From positions 372,001 through 436,000 of the forward strand of contig NW_020289997.1 of the NCBI RefSeq assembly GCF_003144195.1: 64,000 bases of DNA. The letters run 5' to 3'. The notes under the pieces are model-generated. The model had not been told where the DNA came from. It searched no databases and saw only the letters and a list, made by a program, of their open reading frames with translations. Every line of letters starts with the position of its first letter. Position 1 is the first letter of the stretch. Shown in pieces: positions 1-10,472 of the stretch. The translations under genes were made by a program, and so were the position numbers. The DNA is from Ceraceosorus guamensis. Its lineage: Eukaryota; Basidiomycota; Exobasidiomycetes; Ceraceosorales; Ceraceosoraceae.

Positions 1-3000
1 CTTTGCTCTGTCAGCATCGACTGGTTCGGCGACATCTCACCCATATTGACTGGGATGTGTACGCAATCCAAAGAAGTAGAATGCACGGCAGGGTCCACCA
101 GACTCGCTTTACTGGCCTTACCCCAGGTGAAGCTTGAGCGGAACGCTCCGCGGACGCGCCCATCGCGAAAAAAAGACTGGCAAAATTTGCTTCTGAGGCA
201 GTGCTGTATGAGCGAATCGACTAAAGTCCAGCTTCTGTCTCTCGTCCACCACTTCTTGTGATTACGTAGTGGAGCTGACCGCAAGCGTGATTGGATCTTT
301 GACGCAGCAGGAACGGCCGGCACCCGTAAAAAGACGTGATCTCCAACGACGACGAAGAAGACGGGCTCTGTCGCATGCGAGCGCCGGATTGTCGACAAAG
401 AAGTGCTTGAAAGATCTGCGGCCTGCGCTCAATGTTGAAGAAGTAACGGAATGCGTAGCGAGATGCTTGCGCTGTCGACTCAGACCGGCTGAGCCAGAAC
501 AATCTATGCCGGGGGGTTTAGAAGGGACATGCGGTGACGACATATGGCAGTCCAAGAGCTGGACTAAATACCCAAGGCCATCTTTCGCTCGCATCCGCTT
601 CCCCAGCACTTTTTGTTTCGCCACTGCCACCGGAACAGTTCTTCGGCGCACTCTTGCCCATGAAGGCGCAAATATGGTCATCTCCCGGTGGCGGCACTGG
701 GCAGGCCCTTGAGTGCGCAGAGTGATGAGCGTCGACCGCAGGCTGGGCACCGTGGAGCTTTGTCAAGCGCTTTCGCGCAGAAGCTCTGTGGCGAGTGTGC
801 CCTTTGCCTTCAGTGGCATTGCTGACATCCGCCGCGTCCGACGAGCCGTGATAGAACGAAAGCAAGACACGGCGAGAGGAGTCTCGTGCGACTGCGGGGC
901 AAGCTCGCCAATCGGTTTCGCTTGGCGCCTATAACGGTCTACTTCGCGCAGACGTAAGAGGACGAGCAGTCGAGCTCTGCTTCTGCATCGCCGTCGCGCC
1001 ACACACAAATGCGTGGTCCGCGTCAATCCCCTCGGAGCCGGTATCAGTTGCCTTATCGCCCTAGCTGCGCGAATCTGTGCTGCAAATTCAAAGAGTGAAT
1101 AGTGCAACGTTGAGATCTGACCGAAAGCAGCGCAGCCCATCGAGCGCAGACGACGACCGACGAGGCGCGATAGGTTGATGATGTTGTTGACAAGCCTTAT
1201 CCTCATTGGTGGCAAGCGATGCTAGTACAGGTGCAGAAGCGACACATGGTAACATTGCGTAAGCGCAGGTCTCCATCGCGAACATGAAATAGCAAGCAAG
1301 AGATAGAAGCGAGGCACGTCGAAAGAATGTCGAGTGCCTGGGTTGTGACGAGCCGAGGCATGGCCACATAGTGACTTCCTCCTACGACATGAAATCAGGC
1401 CACGTTCCGCTCCTCGAGATAGCCGCAACACTGGATCTGCAAGTCGCCATCGCCCGAAGGTTCAAGCGCCTTGCGATCAACAATGCCACACGCAGCGTAT
1501 CCGTTTGAGAAAGCAAATATTGATCTAGGTCGCCGCCGACAAGGGATACCGTAGTTGCTGCGCACATTTCCTAATCCTACCCCGAAGGGTGATCTTAGAT
1601 TTGACGCCCCTGATCTGACGATGTTGCATCTTACACGTCATCCGAAGACGACGGAGAGGACACCGGCGCCGTGAGTGGATGGGAAAGGGGGAACGTCGGA
1701 AGACTAGTCCATTCGAGCTCTTCATGCATTCCGCAGCTGTCCGAGATAACACCAACAAGTGACCAGCAGCCGTGAACACCATCCTTGCATTCGACGCCAC
1801 ATTCGCCAGCACGGAACCATGCATTTGACGGTCGGCAGTAATGACATCGAGGCTGGTGGTCCTTGGCCGAATCGGTTGCCTCGTCGCCGGAAGTGATGCG
1901 TGCGTTGGTGCGGTCTCACCTTGACAAGCCCGAATTACGGCTGGCTCTACTCCTCAGTCGATCTATCGCATTGTCACCTGAGAAGACGACGCAGCGTGAG
2001 TCAGCTCGCGTATCATCCGCAACGATGCTCATCAAAGGCCCTCAAGAGTTTCAGAGTGATGCCCGGAAAATGGGTTTAGAGTCGGGCAATTTCGCCACAT
2101 GTTGTGTACGCAGACCGTCGTGATTTGATTGGTCTCATCATTCGAGAAGGGTAGCAACAACGCTTCGTGCTCACCCTTTCTTTGGCGGCACGCTTGGCTT
2201 GTCATCAGACCTGGCCTTCTTCTTGGCAAGCACTGAGCCTATGCACTAGATGACGTCGAGAAAGACTCGGTCAGCCCAACACTAGCTACCACTTGGTTAT
2301 ACACGAGGACGACTCGACTGGCCGGCGATGCTCAGTAATCAGCCTAAGATTGTCGGCAGCGCGACCTCCGGCGAAGGAAGCCGCGTTTCACGTCGGTAAT
2401 TCACAGCAATCAACCCTCGCAAGGGAAAATTGTGCACCATCACTGCATTCCGGCCTGCTGGCGCTGTGCCCTAGCGATTACTCACGCGTACAGCAAAGTT
2501 GCCTGCGATGGTCGACGGGGCGCTTGCTAGCGAGCGCCTGTAATGCAAAGCCCTTTGATGGAGGCAAGACGGGTAGGGTCAGCATACATTCGTCGCTTCA
2601 ACAGCAACTGGATACGCTTAGCAGTGACCACGCCCAAAGGGACAGAGAGGAGAAGGATTCAGAAAGCGCTGTTCTCAGGAACCAAATGGCCTGCGACTCT
2701 AGTTTGTTGATTGTTTAAGCTTGTTCGTCATCCTCCATCCTTCTCCTCACTACTCGTCTCCTGCGCCCGCAATTTGACCTAACTGATACGACTGCGAAGT
2801 TTCCGCACTCACCCTGCGATGGCACGCCGACGGATTGACAAGGCGAGTCAGGAGCACGTCCATAGGTGACGCTCATCCTGAAGAGCACGTCCATAGGTCA
2901 CCCGCATCCTGAAGTCCATCGCGACTGGCCATTATACTGCGAGTGTGAATAAGACTGTGCAACGGTCAGCGCTTATTCTGACCGCGTGCGAAGGACCATG

Positions 3001-3878
3001 CGCAATGGCAACGCGCAACCAGATAGAAAGGCTCAGGTGATTCAGGTAATATAATTTGAAGCCCCGTCGCATTTGGGGCTCTGCTCATGCGTCTAGATCG
3101 GCAGTGGTAATCTGTGATCATCAACGCCCTTCCATCTGGTGCCGCGTGCGCGTTGAGAACTTTGGCGTGTGGATGCGCCCATCCAGCGAAGACATGCTGC
3201 TGCTGCTGCCCGCGCTGAGGATATTGGGGAATCGAACTCACTTTGAAGCGTAAGGCGTTTGGAGAGCTTCTTGGGTAAGCCCCTCAACGATCTTCAGCTC
3301 AGCCATTGTTGGAGCTGTCACCAAAAGAGATACCCAGCATCATGATGCAGCGACGCTGAGGTGCATAGGTCGAGGGTCGAGTCCAGTGGTAAAGGGCGAG
3401 TTCTTTTGCGGTGAAGGTTCGAAGTCGAAGGCCAGTATCCGGCGGAGTGGATGGACCATCCATCCATCTTAGCATATGCGGCGCACGCGAAAAAATTGCT
3501 GGCATGTGTAGCGTGCTTTGTGCGTGCAGGCGTGTGCTTTAGCGGGACGCACAAGGCAGCAGCACATCGACCCACGTGGACGGGTCTGGAGGGAACGCAG
3601 GCTTTCTTCTCAGCATCAACAAAAGTCACGGTCACGAGTCGTGAGTGCATACACACCACCCGGCTCAAATCGTGAATCTTGAATCTTGAATGTCCATCTC
3701 ATCGAAATTTCGAAGAAAGCTGCATCCCGTCGGCGCGATTGCAACTACAGCTGCCTGATCGACTTCCGTTCCGACATCTCTGATCCATAACAGCACCTGC
3801 TTGCAGAGAAGACGGACTTCTTACAAGCCAGCTCATCGGATCGACACTCCGGAACACTTCCACACAAGCTGGCCCAAG
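1..3878. other. Gene-poor left region, no supported gene
   Basis: About 3.9 kb with only short, overlapping open frames on both strands, rich in Arg, Ser and Cys as expected of chance frames in GC-rich DNA. None resembles a family I know, and I could not build a spliced model. A frame open from base 1 to 261 on the plus strand could be the tail of a gene that starts outside the window, but it shows no recognisable domain. The last few hundred bases (about 3600-3878) should hold the NHP2 promoter and leader. They include a palindromic GTCACGAGTCGTGAGTG stretch at 3631-3647. Confidence 0.6.
2852..2913. repeat. Two-copy 31-bp tandem repeat
   Basis: Two adjacent 31-base units, 2852-2882 and 2883-2913, both start GAGCACGTCCATAGGT and end CATCCTGAA. 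They differ at three positions. The repeat lies in the gene-free left region. Its function is unknown; a simple local duplication is the most likely origin. Confidence 0.9.
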
Positions 3879-4670
3879 ATGGGCAAGGACGAATCAAAAA
3901 AGGAAGCCAAGAGGGCGAAGCGCCAATCCGAGGCTGCCGCTGCAGCGCTCGGCGACGTCAGCATGGTCTCTGCAGCGACAGATGGAGCAGCAGACGACAA
4001 GGCCAAGAGGAAGGCGGAGAAGAAGGCTGCCAAGGCTGCTGCTGCCGCCATGGCCGGAGAGGATGACGAGGATGATGAGACGGCGGTCAACTTGGACGCG
4101 ATCAGTCCCATTGCTCGTAAGTGTCCTCATAGGAAGATCGACTTCCACATCCTAGCTATGACGCACGCGCTGATTTTCTGGCATCACACGTGCCATTCGC
4201 AGATCCATTGGCGCACAAGAAGCTCTCTAAACGGGTGCTCAAAACGATCAAAAAAGCGTCCAAGTCGCGAGGGCACGTGAAACGCGGGGTGAAGGAGGTG
4301 GTGAAGGGGCTTCGCAAGGGAGAAAAGGGCTTGGTGATCATGGCAGGCGACATCTCGCCTTTGGACATCTTGTCCCACATCCCAGTCTTGTGCGAGGAGA
4401 CGGACAACCCGTACGTCTTTGTTCAGAGCAAGGACGAGCTGGGCGCGGCTAGCAGCACAAAGAGACCCACTAGCGTCGTCATGATCTGCCCTACTGGTCT
4501 CAAGGGCAAAAAAGAAGTCAAGGAAGACTACACCGAAGAGTATGGCAACCTTCACACCGAGGTCAAGAATCTGGTGAGCATGTTGAAGATCGCTGCTCCC
4601 TCATCTGATACTGAAGTTGACCGGCTGTTCCATCTTTTCGCAGGACGAGCGCGTGGTTCTGGGCGCGTGA
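3879..4670 (+). CDS. NHP2: H/ACA snoRNP subunit NHP2 (L7Ae family)
   Basis: Core protein of H/ACA small nucleolar ribonucleoproteins, which guide pseudouridylation of rRNA in the nucleolus. Exons 3879-4116, 4203-4573 and 4644-4670 give 211 residues. Introns start GTAAGT and GTGAGC; the first splice yields SPIAHPLAHKKLSK, matching the start of the L7Ae fold in yeast Nhp2. The fold covers about residues 80-200 and holds the very conserved stretches KRGVKEVVKGLRKGEKGLV, AGDISPLDILSHIPVLCE and TKRPTSVV. The N-terminal 75 residues are Lys/Ala-rich and then acidic (GEDDEDDE), longer than in yeast (156 residues in total) and probably disordered. The last exon adds only DERVVLGA, so the 3' splice is less certain than the rest. 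Convergent with the CDC10 gene, with 301 bp between the stops. Confidence 0.95.
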
Positions 4671-4971
4671 AATCTATCTTCTCGCGCCGTCGCAATTCTT
4701 CTCCCAAACCTGTGATCTCGAAAGGCCGCTGCGCATGTACACTAGGCACTGTAATCACACATCTTGCGTCCTCACATTGAGGGACGTACTCGCACGCGCG
4801 TCGTGGGTCTATGCTGAAGGGCCAGAGAGTCGTGGTGAAAGGTGATCAGTTCACAAAGAGAAGAGCATCAAATTCCCGGGAGCATGACGCAAGAGAAACA
4901 GTACACGGGTCGAAAGCCTAGCTGAAGCTGAAGTGTATCATGGTGAATCGAGGTGAATCGAAATCGCAACT
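4671..4971. other. Convergent 3' spacer NHP2/CDC10
   Basis: A 301-bp stretch between two convergent stop codons. It should hold both 3' UTRs. I see no clear AATAAA signal on either strand and no further frame of interest. Confidence 0.7.
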
Positions 4972-6717
4972 TTATACGCCGTTAGGCTGTTGCTGCTGTT
5001 GAGCTTGTTGCTGACGAGTGCTGGACTCTTTGAGAGCAAGCAGTTCTGGAAAAGTTGAAGTCAAGAGACAGTCAGGCAGGTGTCCAGGCAGAGGTGCGAT
5101 CAGAAAGCTTTGGTACTCACGCTTGGAGCGGAACTGCTCGTAGTGAATGTGTGCGGTGGTCTCAATGAGGTCTTGCAAGTGCGTCCTGGTCAGGAAGTTG
5201 CGCAGGTAGACAAATTCGCAGTGATTCTCGTTCTCAACATTGATGACTCCATATCTGTTCTTGCGCCCGCGCACAGCCTTGCCATCGATGACCACCTGCT
5301 TCTCGGAGCCTACGACGGCAAAAGGAATCAAAGCCTGCAGTAGAAGAAAGGTGGTGTGAGAATTTGCTTTGGGCGGGAACGCTGCAGTGATTTTATTCCC
5401 AAACTAGTCTTTCCGCCCGACCTGCTTTCGAGTCTGACTACCTCGCACAAGTACTCACGCGAATGCGCTCGTTAAGCTCCCTCTCCTCATCCTCCAAATC
5501 CGCATCGTCGAAGGGGTAGACGCGGATGTTGTTGTACTGCATCTCGGCGCGGATTCGTTCCTTGAAGAGGTCGCGCTCGTCCAAAGTCAAGCTGTCGGAC
5601 TTGGCAATGACAGGTACAACATTCACGACGTCAGACAGCTTCTTCATCACAGTTACGTCGATGGGGCGCAGTCCGTGACCAGTACTAGATGAGGCAGCCC
5701 GCAATGTCAGCAAGGTGGGAGATCGTTGAGAGATCGTGAATGGCTTGTTCATGAGCAGGTCATGCCTCAGCGCAGTCGAGCTACTCACGGGTTGATGAAG
5801 AACAGGCAGACGTGAATACGCGTGTCGGTAATGTAGCGCTCGCGCATGGCAGTCAACTCCTTACGCAGATAGGCGCTGTGCTGATCTTTGATGTGCTTGA
5901 TGATGGGGTCCCAGCAAGCATCGTTGTTGACTTGGTCTCCGTAACCAGGGGTGTCTACGATGTTCAGGCGTAGCTTGACCCCATTCTCGATCACCACTGT
6001 AGATGCAAACAGATGGAAGACCCGTCAGGAAATGGTTCTGCCACGAATTCGGAATGGCTCGCTTGCTCTCATATGGTAGGCGATCCGCCCTCCATCGTTC
6101 CAACCCTGCTGGCGCACAAGCTTTCCAGCGCAGCGCACATAAGAATCCTCTCATCCTAGCCTCTCTTCTCTGACTCGACCTGCCCGAAACATCGCATACG
6201 CCGGAAGTTGCCGACCACGGTGCGCGCTATCCGCATGGTGCCCGTCTATCTCAAATACGGCACCCACAGTGCGTGGCACGCAGCTCATTCATCAACATGC
6301 GGTTTTCTTCCCCTTATCCACGAAGGCCACCATCCTGCAAGACTTCCAAGTCGTGACTCACAATGGGAGACGGGGTGGATCTCGGTGGTCTTTCTAGGAC
6401 TCTCGTATGCCTCCAGACGACCTTTAGAGTCGATCAAATGACTAGCAAACAGCGTGTTGATGAGCGTGCTCTTTCCAAGACCAGTCTGTCCGACAACCAT
6501 AATGTTCAACGCGAACCCCCGCTTCAACAGCTTGGCCTCGATCTGAGAGGTGATGGAATCGAAACCCTGCGATGAAAAAGAGTAGAGCGTCAGATGCGTC
6601 GCCTCGAATCGTGAGTGCGCGAGAGAATGATGTGCCCTACTGGAGGCTCGAAATCGGGAATTTACTCACAACATAGCCCTCGAGAGGGGTGTGCGCGGTC
6701 GCGACGGCAGCTGCCAT
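4972..6717 (-). CDS. CDC10: Septin, CDC10 class
   Basis: GTP-binding septin that assembles with other septins into rods and filaments at the bud neck or septum. Six exons (6670-6717, 6362-6566, 5789-5996, 5459-5684, 5121-5334, 4972-5045) give 324 residues, against about 322 in yeast Cdc10. All five donors are GTGAGT. Visible motifs are the G1 P-loop GQTGLGKSTL, the switch-II DTPGYGDQVNND, the G4-type AKSD and the septin unique element around KNRYGVINVENENHCEF. The C-terminus is a short Gln-rich tail (QQQAQQQQQPNGV) with no coiled coil, which is the hallmark of the Cdc10 group. Intron 2 (5997-6361, 365 nt) is unusually long for this window; the exon-2 end HL is split across it. The start gives MAAAVATAHTPLEGYV and then GFDSIT, as in other fungal Cdc10 proteins. 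Divergent from the Nudix gene. Confidence 0.96.
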
Positions 6718-7349
6718 GATGATATGCGACTAGGAAGTGTTGATGAAGGGATGTCTGGGGCGCAGAAACTTCGGCAAGAAGAATGGATGACGTCTGAAAC
6801 GAGCCGAAAGCTATAGATGGGTGCTCTAGAGTTGATGGAGGACAAGGAATGAATGCATCGTCCACCAAGCACTCGGACTGTTGTTGCGATTCCATACATC
6901 TACGTATGGCTGCCATCCAAGCACACCCAGCGCGCGCCCGCGCCCGCGCCCGCGCGAGAGGCTCCAGAGAGCGCTAACTATACACAGGGATCACGTCTGC
7001 ACGCACCCACGCGCTCCTCCTCTAGCGATGAAATGCAGACCTTCCAAGCCTTCGCTTTCCCTCGCGCGCGCTTGGGCGCCAGCAACGACGAGTTGCATGC
7101 ATGCATCGGCGGTACCCGACGGCGCGTGAGAGTCTAGAATATTCCATCGCTGCCCCAGCTACTCTCAACTTGAACTCGAGACTGAACGCGACCGTGACTG
7201 TGAATATCCTGGAATCATTCATTGTTATCATTGCTGCGTTTTCATGCTTGTTCGCTTCGTCAGCATCTCTCAACTACGCTCGCCCGCTGTCGATGAAAGA
7301 CAGGACCAGCGTCGAAGGTGTTGATTATAGATGTCGACAGCGGTGCAAG
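6718..7349. promoter_or_regulatory. Divergent CDC10/Nudix intergenic region
   Basis: A 632-bp head-to-head spacer, so probably a shared or back-to-back promoter. It contains a low-complexity CG block at about 6930-6958 built from repeated GCCCGC units, and short frames that look like chance. No recognised TATA box or operator stands out. Confidence 0.4.
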
Positions 7350-8267
7350 ATGGGCCCAGCCGAGACGAAACGAAGGCGAGCTGAATGCGAGCTTCAAGGG
7401 ACGGTGGACATGGACCAAACCGGACCAGATGCGTCTTCTGCATACGCAATGCCTCGGGTGGGTGTCGGATGTTTGGTGGAGTCTCACGGACTAGTCTTGG
7501 TCGGTAAACGCAAAGGGTCACACGGCGCAGGTACGATCCAGCTGCCAGGTGGACACTTGGAGCTTCACGAGACGTTCGAGCAGTGCGCGATACGCGAAGT
7601 TCGGGAGGAGACTGGCCTCGTCATCGATCAGACTACTAATCCCGCTTTGATCTTGGGCCAAGGAAGTGCAGCCATTGGTGGCCAATCACACGCTCGCGGC
7701 AAAGCACTATTTCTTGCCGAGTCCCCGCGTATGCGTGGTACACAAAGGGACGAGGATTTCATGCATTACCTCACCGTCTTTATGTACGCCAAGCTGCCTG
7801 ATCTCTACGACCAATCTGGCAATCGACCCGTCCCTCAAGTGAGCGCCTACACAAAGCTCGCCCCCACGACGCAATGGCTGACCATTTGTGGGGTCGATAC
7901 GACCTTTCCATGCCTTGTTCAGGTGCTCGAACCTCAGAAATGCGATGGCTGGTGCTGGGTACCTCTACGTGAGAGGCGCCTACATCGGGTGTTGATGCGG
8001 TCTTCTTTTTGCTCCAGCCAGCTGCTCATCACGCAGAACTTCTTTTTCCCTGCAGGGTGGATCATAGCGCGCGCCTTGCTGGAAGAACCGAGTCCCAACA
8101 ATTCCGTGCTTGGCGCAAAGGTCGAAGCAGACAAGATGAGAGGCAGTGACTATCGCGATGCGAGCAATCAAGGAGCCTGGGAGGCAGCCGACGCCTTCGC
8201 AGGGGATGCGCCGCTCTTCCAGCCTTTGGCGCTCCTTGGCTGGCACTTGTGGTTCGAAAGCGAGTAG
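7350..8267 (+). CDS. Nudix hydrolase
   Basis: Hydrolase of nucleoside diphosphates linked to another moiety. Exons 7350-7838, 7923-7968 and 8056-8267 give 248 residues. A complete Nudix box lies at about residues 68-90: Gly68, Glu74, then REVREETGL with the metal-binding glutamates. The upstream [10 protein letters not shown] and [12 protein letters not shown] and the downstream [13 protein letters not shown] resemble the NUDT15 / MTH1-like branch acting on oxidised or modified nucleotides, but substrate cannot be told from sequence. Between the box and the EPQKC strand there is an insertion of about 50 residues ([11 protein letters not shown]...). The C-terminal 70 residues after the last intron have no obvious domain. 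In-frame ATGs at 7410 and 7449 are alternative starts; the third would begin right at MPRVGVG. Convergent with the seven-helix gene, 216 bp apart. Confidence 0.88.
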   Translation: MGPAETKRRRAECELQGTVDMDQTGPDASSAYAMPRVGVGCLVESHGLVLVGKRKGSHGAGTIQLPGGHLELHETFEQCAIREVREETGLVIDQTTNPALILGQGSAAIGGQSHARGKALFLAESPRMRGTQRDEDFMHYLTVFMYAKLPDLYDQSGNRPVPQVSAYTKLAPTTQWLTICGVDTTFPCLVQVLEPQKCDGWCWVPLRERRLHRVLMRSSFCSSQLLITQNFFFPAGWIIARALLEEPSPNNSVLGAKVEADKMRGSDYRDASNQGAWEAADAFAGDAPLFQPLALLGWHLWFESE

Positions 8268-8483
8268 ACGACACTTGGCAGCATGCCGATTCCGAAGACG
8301 TTGAGACGTCGAACGATGAAAGCCAATGTGTAGTGCGTAACCGTATAGTACAGCAGAAAGTGCGGACCAGTGAGTAGGAGCTACAAGTCGTTCAGACGAC
8401 CAAGGGTCATCCAGTGTGTTGTACAAAGCGAGCAAAGTAGAGGTAGGGCTCCAAGTGTGTACTAGCGAACAGGCGGACACCAA

Positions 8484-10472
8484 CTAGCCTGGGTATGTCC
8501 GGATTTGTGGTCTATCGGAAGATTCTTCGGAGCTCCTCACCGAGAACGAGCTCGAGCGTCGAACTTGAGGCCGGGACCGAGGCTCTGAGGGAGGCGCAGG
8601 GATTGCGTTCGCCACTTTGGGTTCGGCATCCATATTCAGATGGTCATCAGAGGGCGGTACCCATGGCCGCGGATACGGGTACGCGCCAGCTGAAATTGGT
8701 GATGGCGCCGTTGAGCCTCCACTGCCAAGCTTGGGTGCCGAAGAGCCAGCATCGAGTCTGGAAAGCGCAATGCTGTCGGTACGCCGAGACCCGCTCGTCC
8801 CGTCCGCTCGGGCACCCTCAGAGTGACGCAGCGAAGACCTGCCATCATCGAAGCTTTGCTCATCGATGTCCATGCGCGAATCTATTTGAGAGAATGCTTG
8901 ACCCAGATTATCCAGCGGATTAAGGATCGGAGGTGCCCGTCCACCACCTCTTCGTGACAGCATCCCTGTGGCGGAAAGCGGCCCACCATACCTGTCCGCA
9001 AACTGCACCGTAGTCTCCCCTCTCTGACCGTGGTCTCCTGTAGCGTATTCCACGGGCGCTTCGGGACCGCGCATGTGGTCAGCTACTGGCGCGCCTCTGG
9101 AGAAATAAGCTCCATATGTAGGCCCACGGCCTGTCGTACCGCCAGTGTTTGGGTAAGCGCTCTGCTCCATGAACGTAGTGTCGAGTGGTCGCCGCGCAGC
9201 ATTCTGCTCTGAGATGAGGACGCGCACCATCGTTGCTGCTTGAATGACAGAGGCTGGCCAAAAGATCCAGCCAGCGTACTCGTCGATGGCGATCCAGATC
9301 AAGCCTAGAGTGAGCACCAGGACAGAGACCACGAAGAAGAAGACTGAGTGCAGGACCATCCTGAATAGGGCAGACGAACGTCAGCTAGGGCTGGACACTT
9401 GCGTGGCCGACCTCAGAATTGCCCTCGAGACTCACTCTGAAATGAATCTTGCGAATCCGTGTGATCTCCGTGCAAGCCTTCTGAGCGCGACACACACGAT
9501 GACCAAGCACGCAAAATTGAAGAGAATCGTCACACCTTGGGAAAGTGCAGCGGGCACCATAGGCCTCCGTCAGTCATGTTGAAACGTGCAGCAAGAAATC
9601 GTCAAGACGTACCATAATAGCAGATCAATAGAATGCGATATTCGGGCGGCCTTCCAACGATCTGGTCTGTCCCGCTTGCCGCCGTGCGCAAGACGCAGCG
9701 ACCTGCCCGCAGGCGGTCCGTCTGGATGGCATTACGAGTGCTGGGGAAAAGCACAGTGAACCAAACTAGGAACAGCTCGACGACCTTGAGCAATACGCTG
9801 GCGAGTATCAGCAAATGGACGATGGTTGAGGCAAACGCAGCTGTGGCTCTGACACTCACAAGGAGGCCTGCAATGGTGAGGCGAACAAGCACCAATCCTG
9901 CCGCGGTTTGTATGACCCCACGGGCTACAGCCTGTGCCCTCCAAGCGACGGCAAAGCTGGTACCCGAATTCAGCAAAAGGCCAGCAGCGCCAAGCGTTCC
10001 ACTGGCTACTTTGCAAGCGGCGACCGTCTTCATCGTGGTCGACCAGGTGCCGAATGCTTGCGAGACTGATAGGGTCAGCATCAAGTACCTGAGCGCCAGC
10101 GTTGTCCATGGCGCAAAACTGCTCCGACCAGACGGCCCTTGGAATATTCGTCGCCAACTACTCGAAAGCGCCGCCGAGGACAGTGGTCACGTCAGAGGTT
10201 CGTGGGAGGATGGTCAGCAACGCAGCTCTGCGGCGCGCCTACTGAGCACGAGCATCCCCTAAGAAGCGGCTAGCTGCGACTCACATGACATACTCTCCGG
10301 GCACGCCCACGATAAATTCCCACAGCCCAACTATTACGGCGACAGCATTAGCCACCATTTGCGGCATTGCATCCGGTACGAAGACATCCGCGGCCCACTC
10401 GTTGGCATTCATGCCAGTATACGGCCCTGCATCGACCAGTGTGGCATTGTAGCCGGATGCCGGGACACGCAT
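8484..10472 (-). CDS. Orphan multi-pass membrane protein, about 7 helices
   Basis: I do not recognise the family. Exons 10285-10472, 9613-10157, 9436-9535 and 8484-9360 give 569 residues. The N-terminus (MRVPASGYNATLVD) has an NAT glycosylation sequon. It is followed by roughly seven hydrophobic segments up to about residue 330; the last two are LHSVFFFVVSVLVLTLG and an aromatic GWIFWPASVIQAATMV segment. The motif EYVIWRR after helix 1 faintly recalls the IWRR of basidiomycete-specific seven-helix families, but that is only a resemblance. The last 240 residues are a Ser/Pro/Gly-rich, probably cytoplasmic tail. The topology fits a receptor-like protein; I infer no ligand. The third intron acceptor (CCCAAG) was chosen because it alone keeps the hydrophobic frame open. 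The first ATG of the frame is used as start. Confidence 0.75.

Noticed and set aside
1-261. Plus-strand frame open from the left edge, possible 3' exon of a gene outside
   Set aside because: Too short and without any domain; kept only as a remark.
262-1215. Minus-strand frames of 150-162 codons
   Set aside because: Arg/Ser/Cys-rich with no recognisable family, overlapping equally long frames on the other strand.
3225-3300. Possible minus-strand tRNA (GAGTTCGATTCCC resembles a T-loop)
   Set aside because: The stem bases around the loop do not pair, and no D or anticodon arm could be placed.
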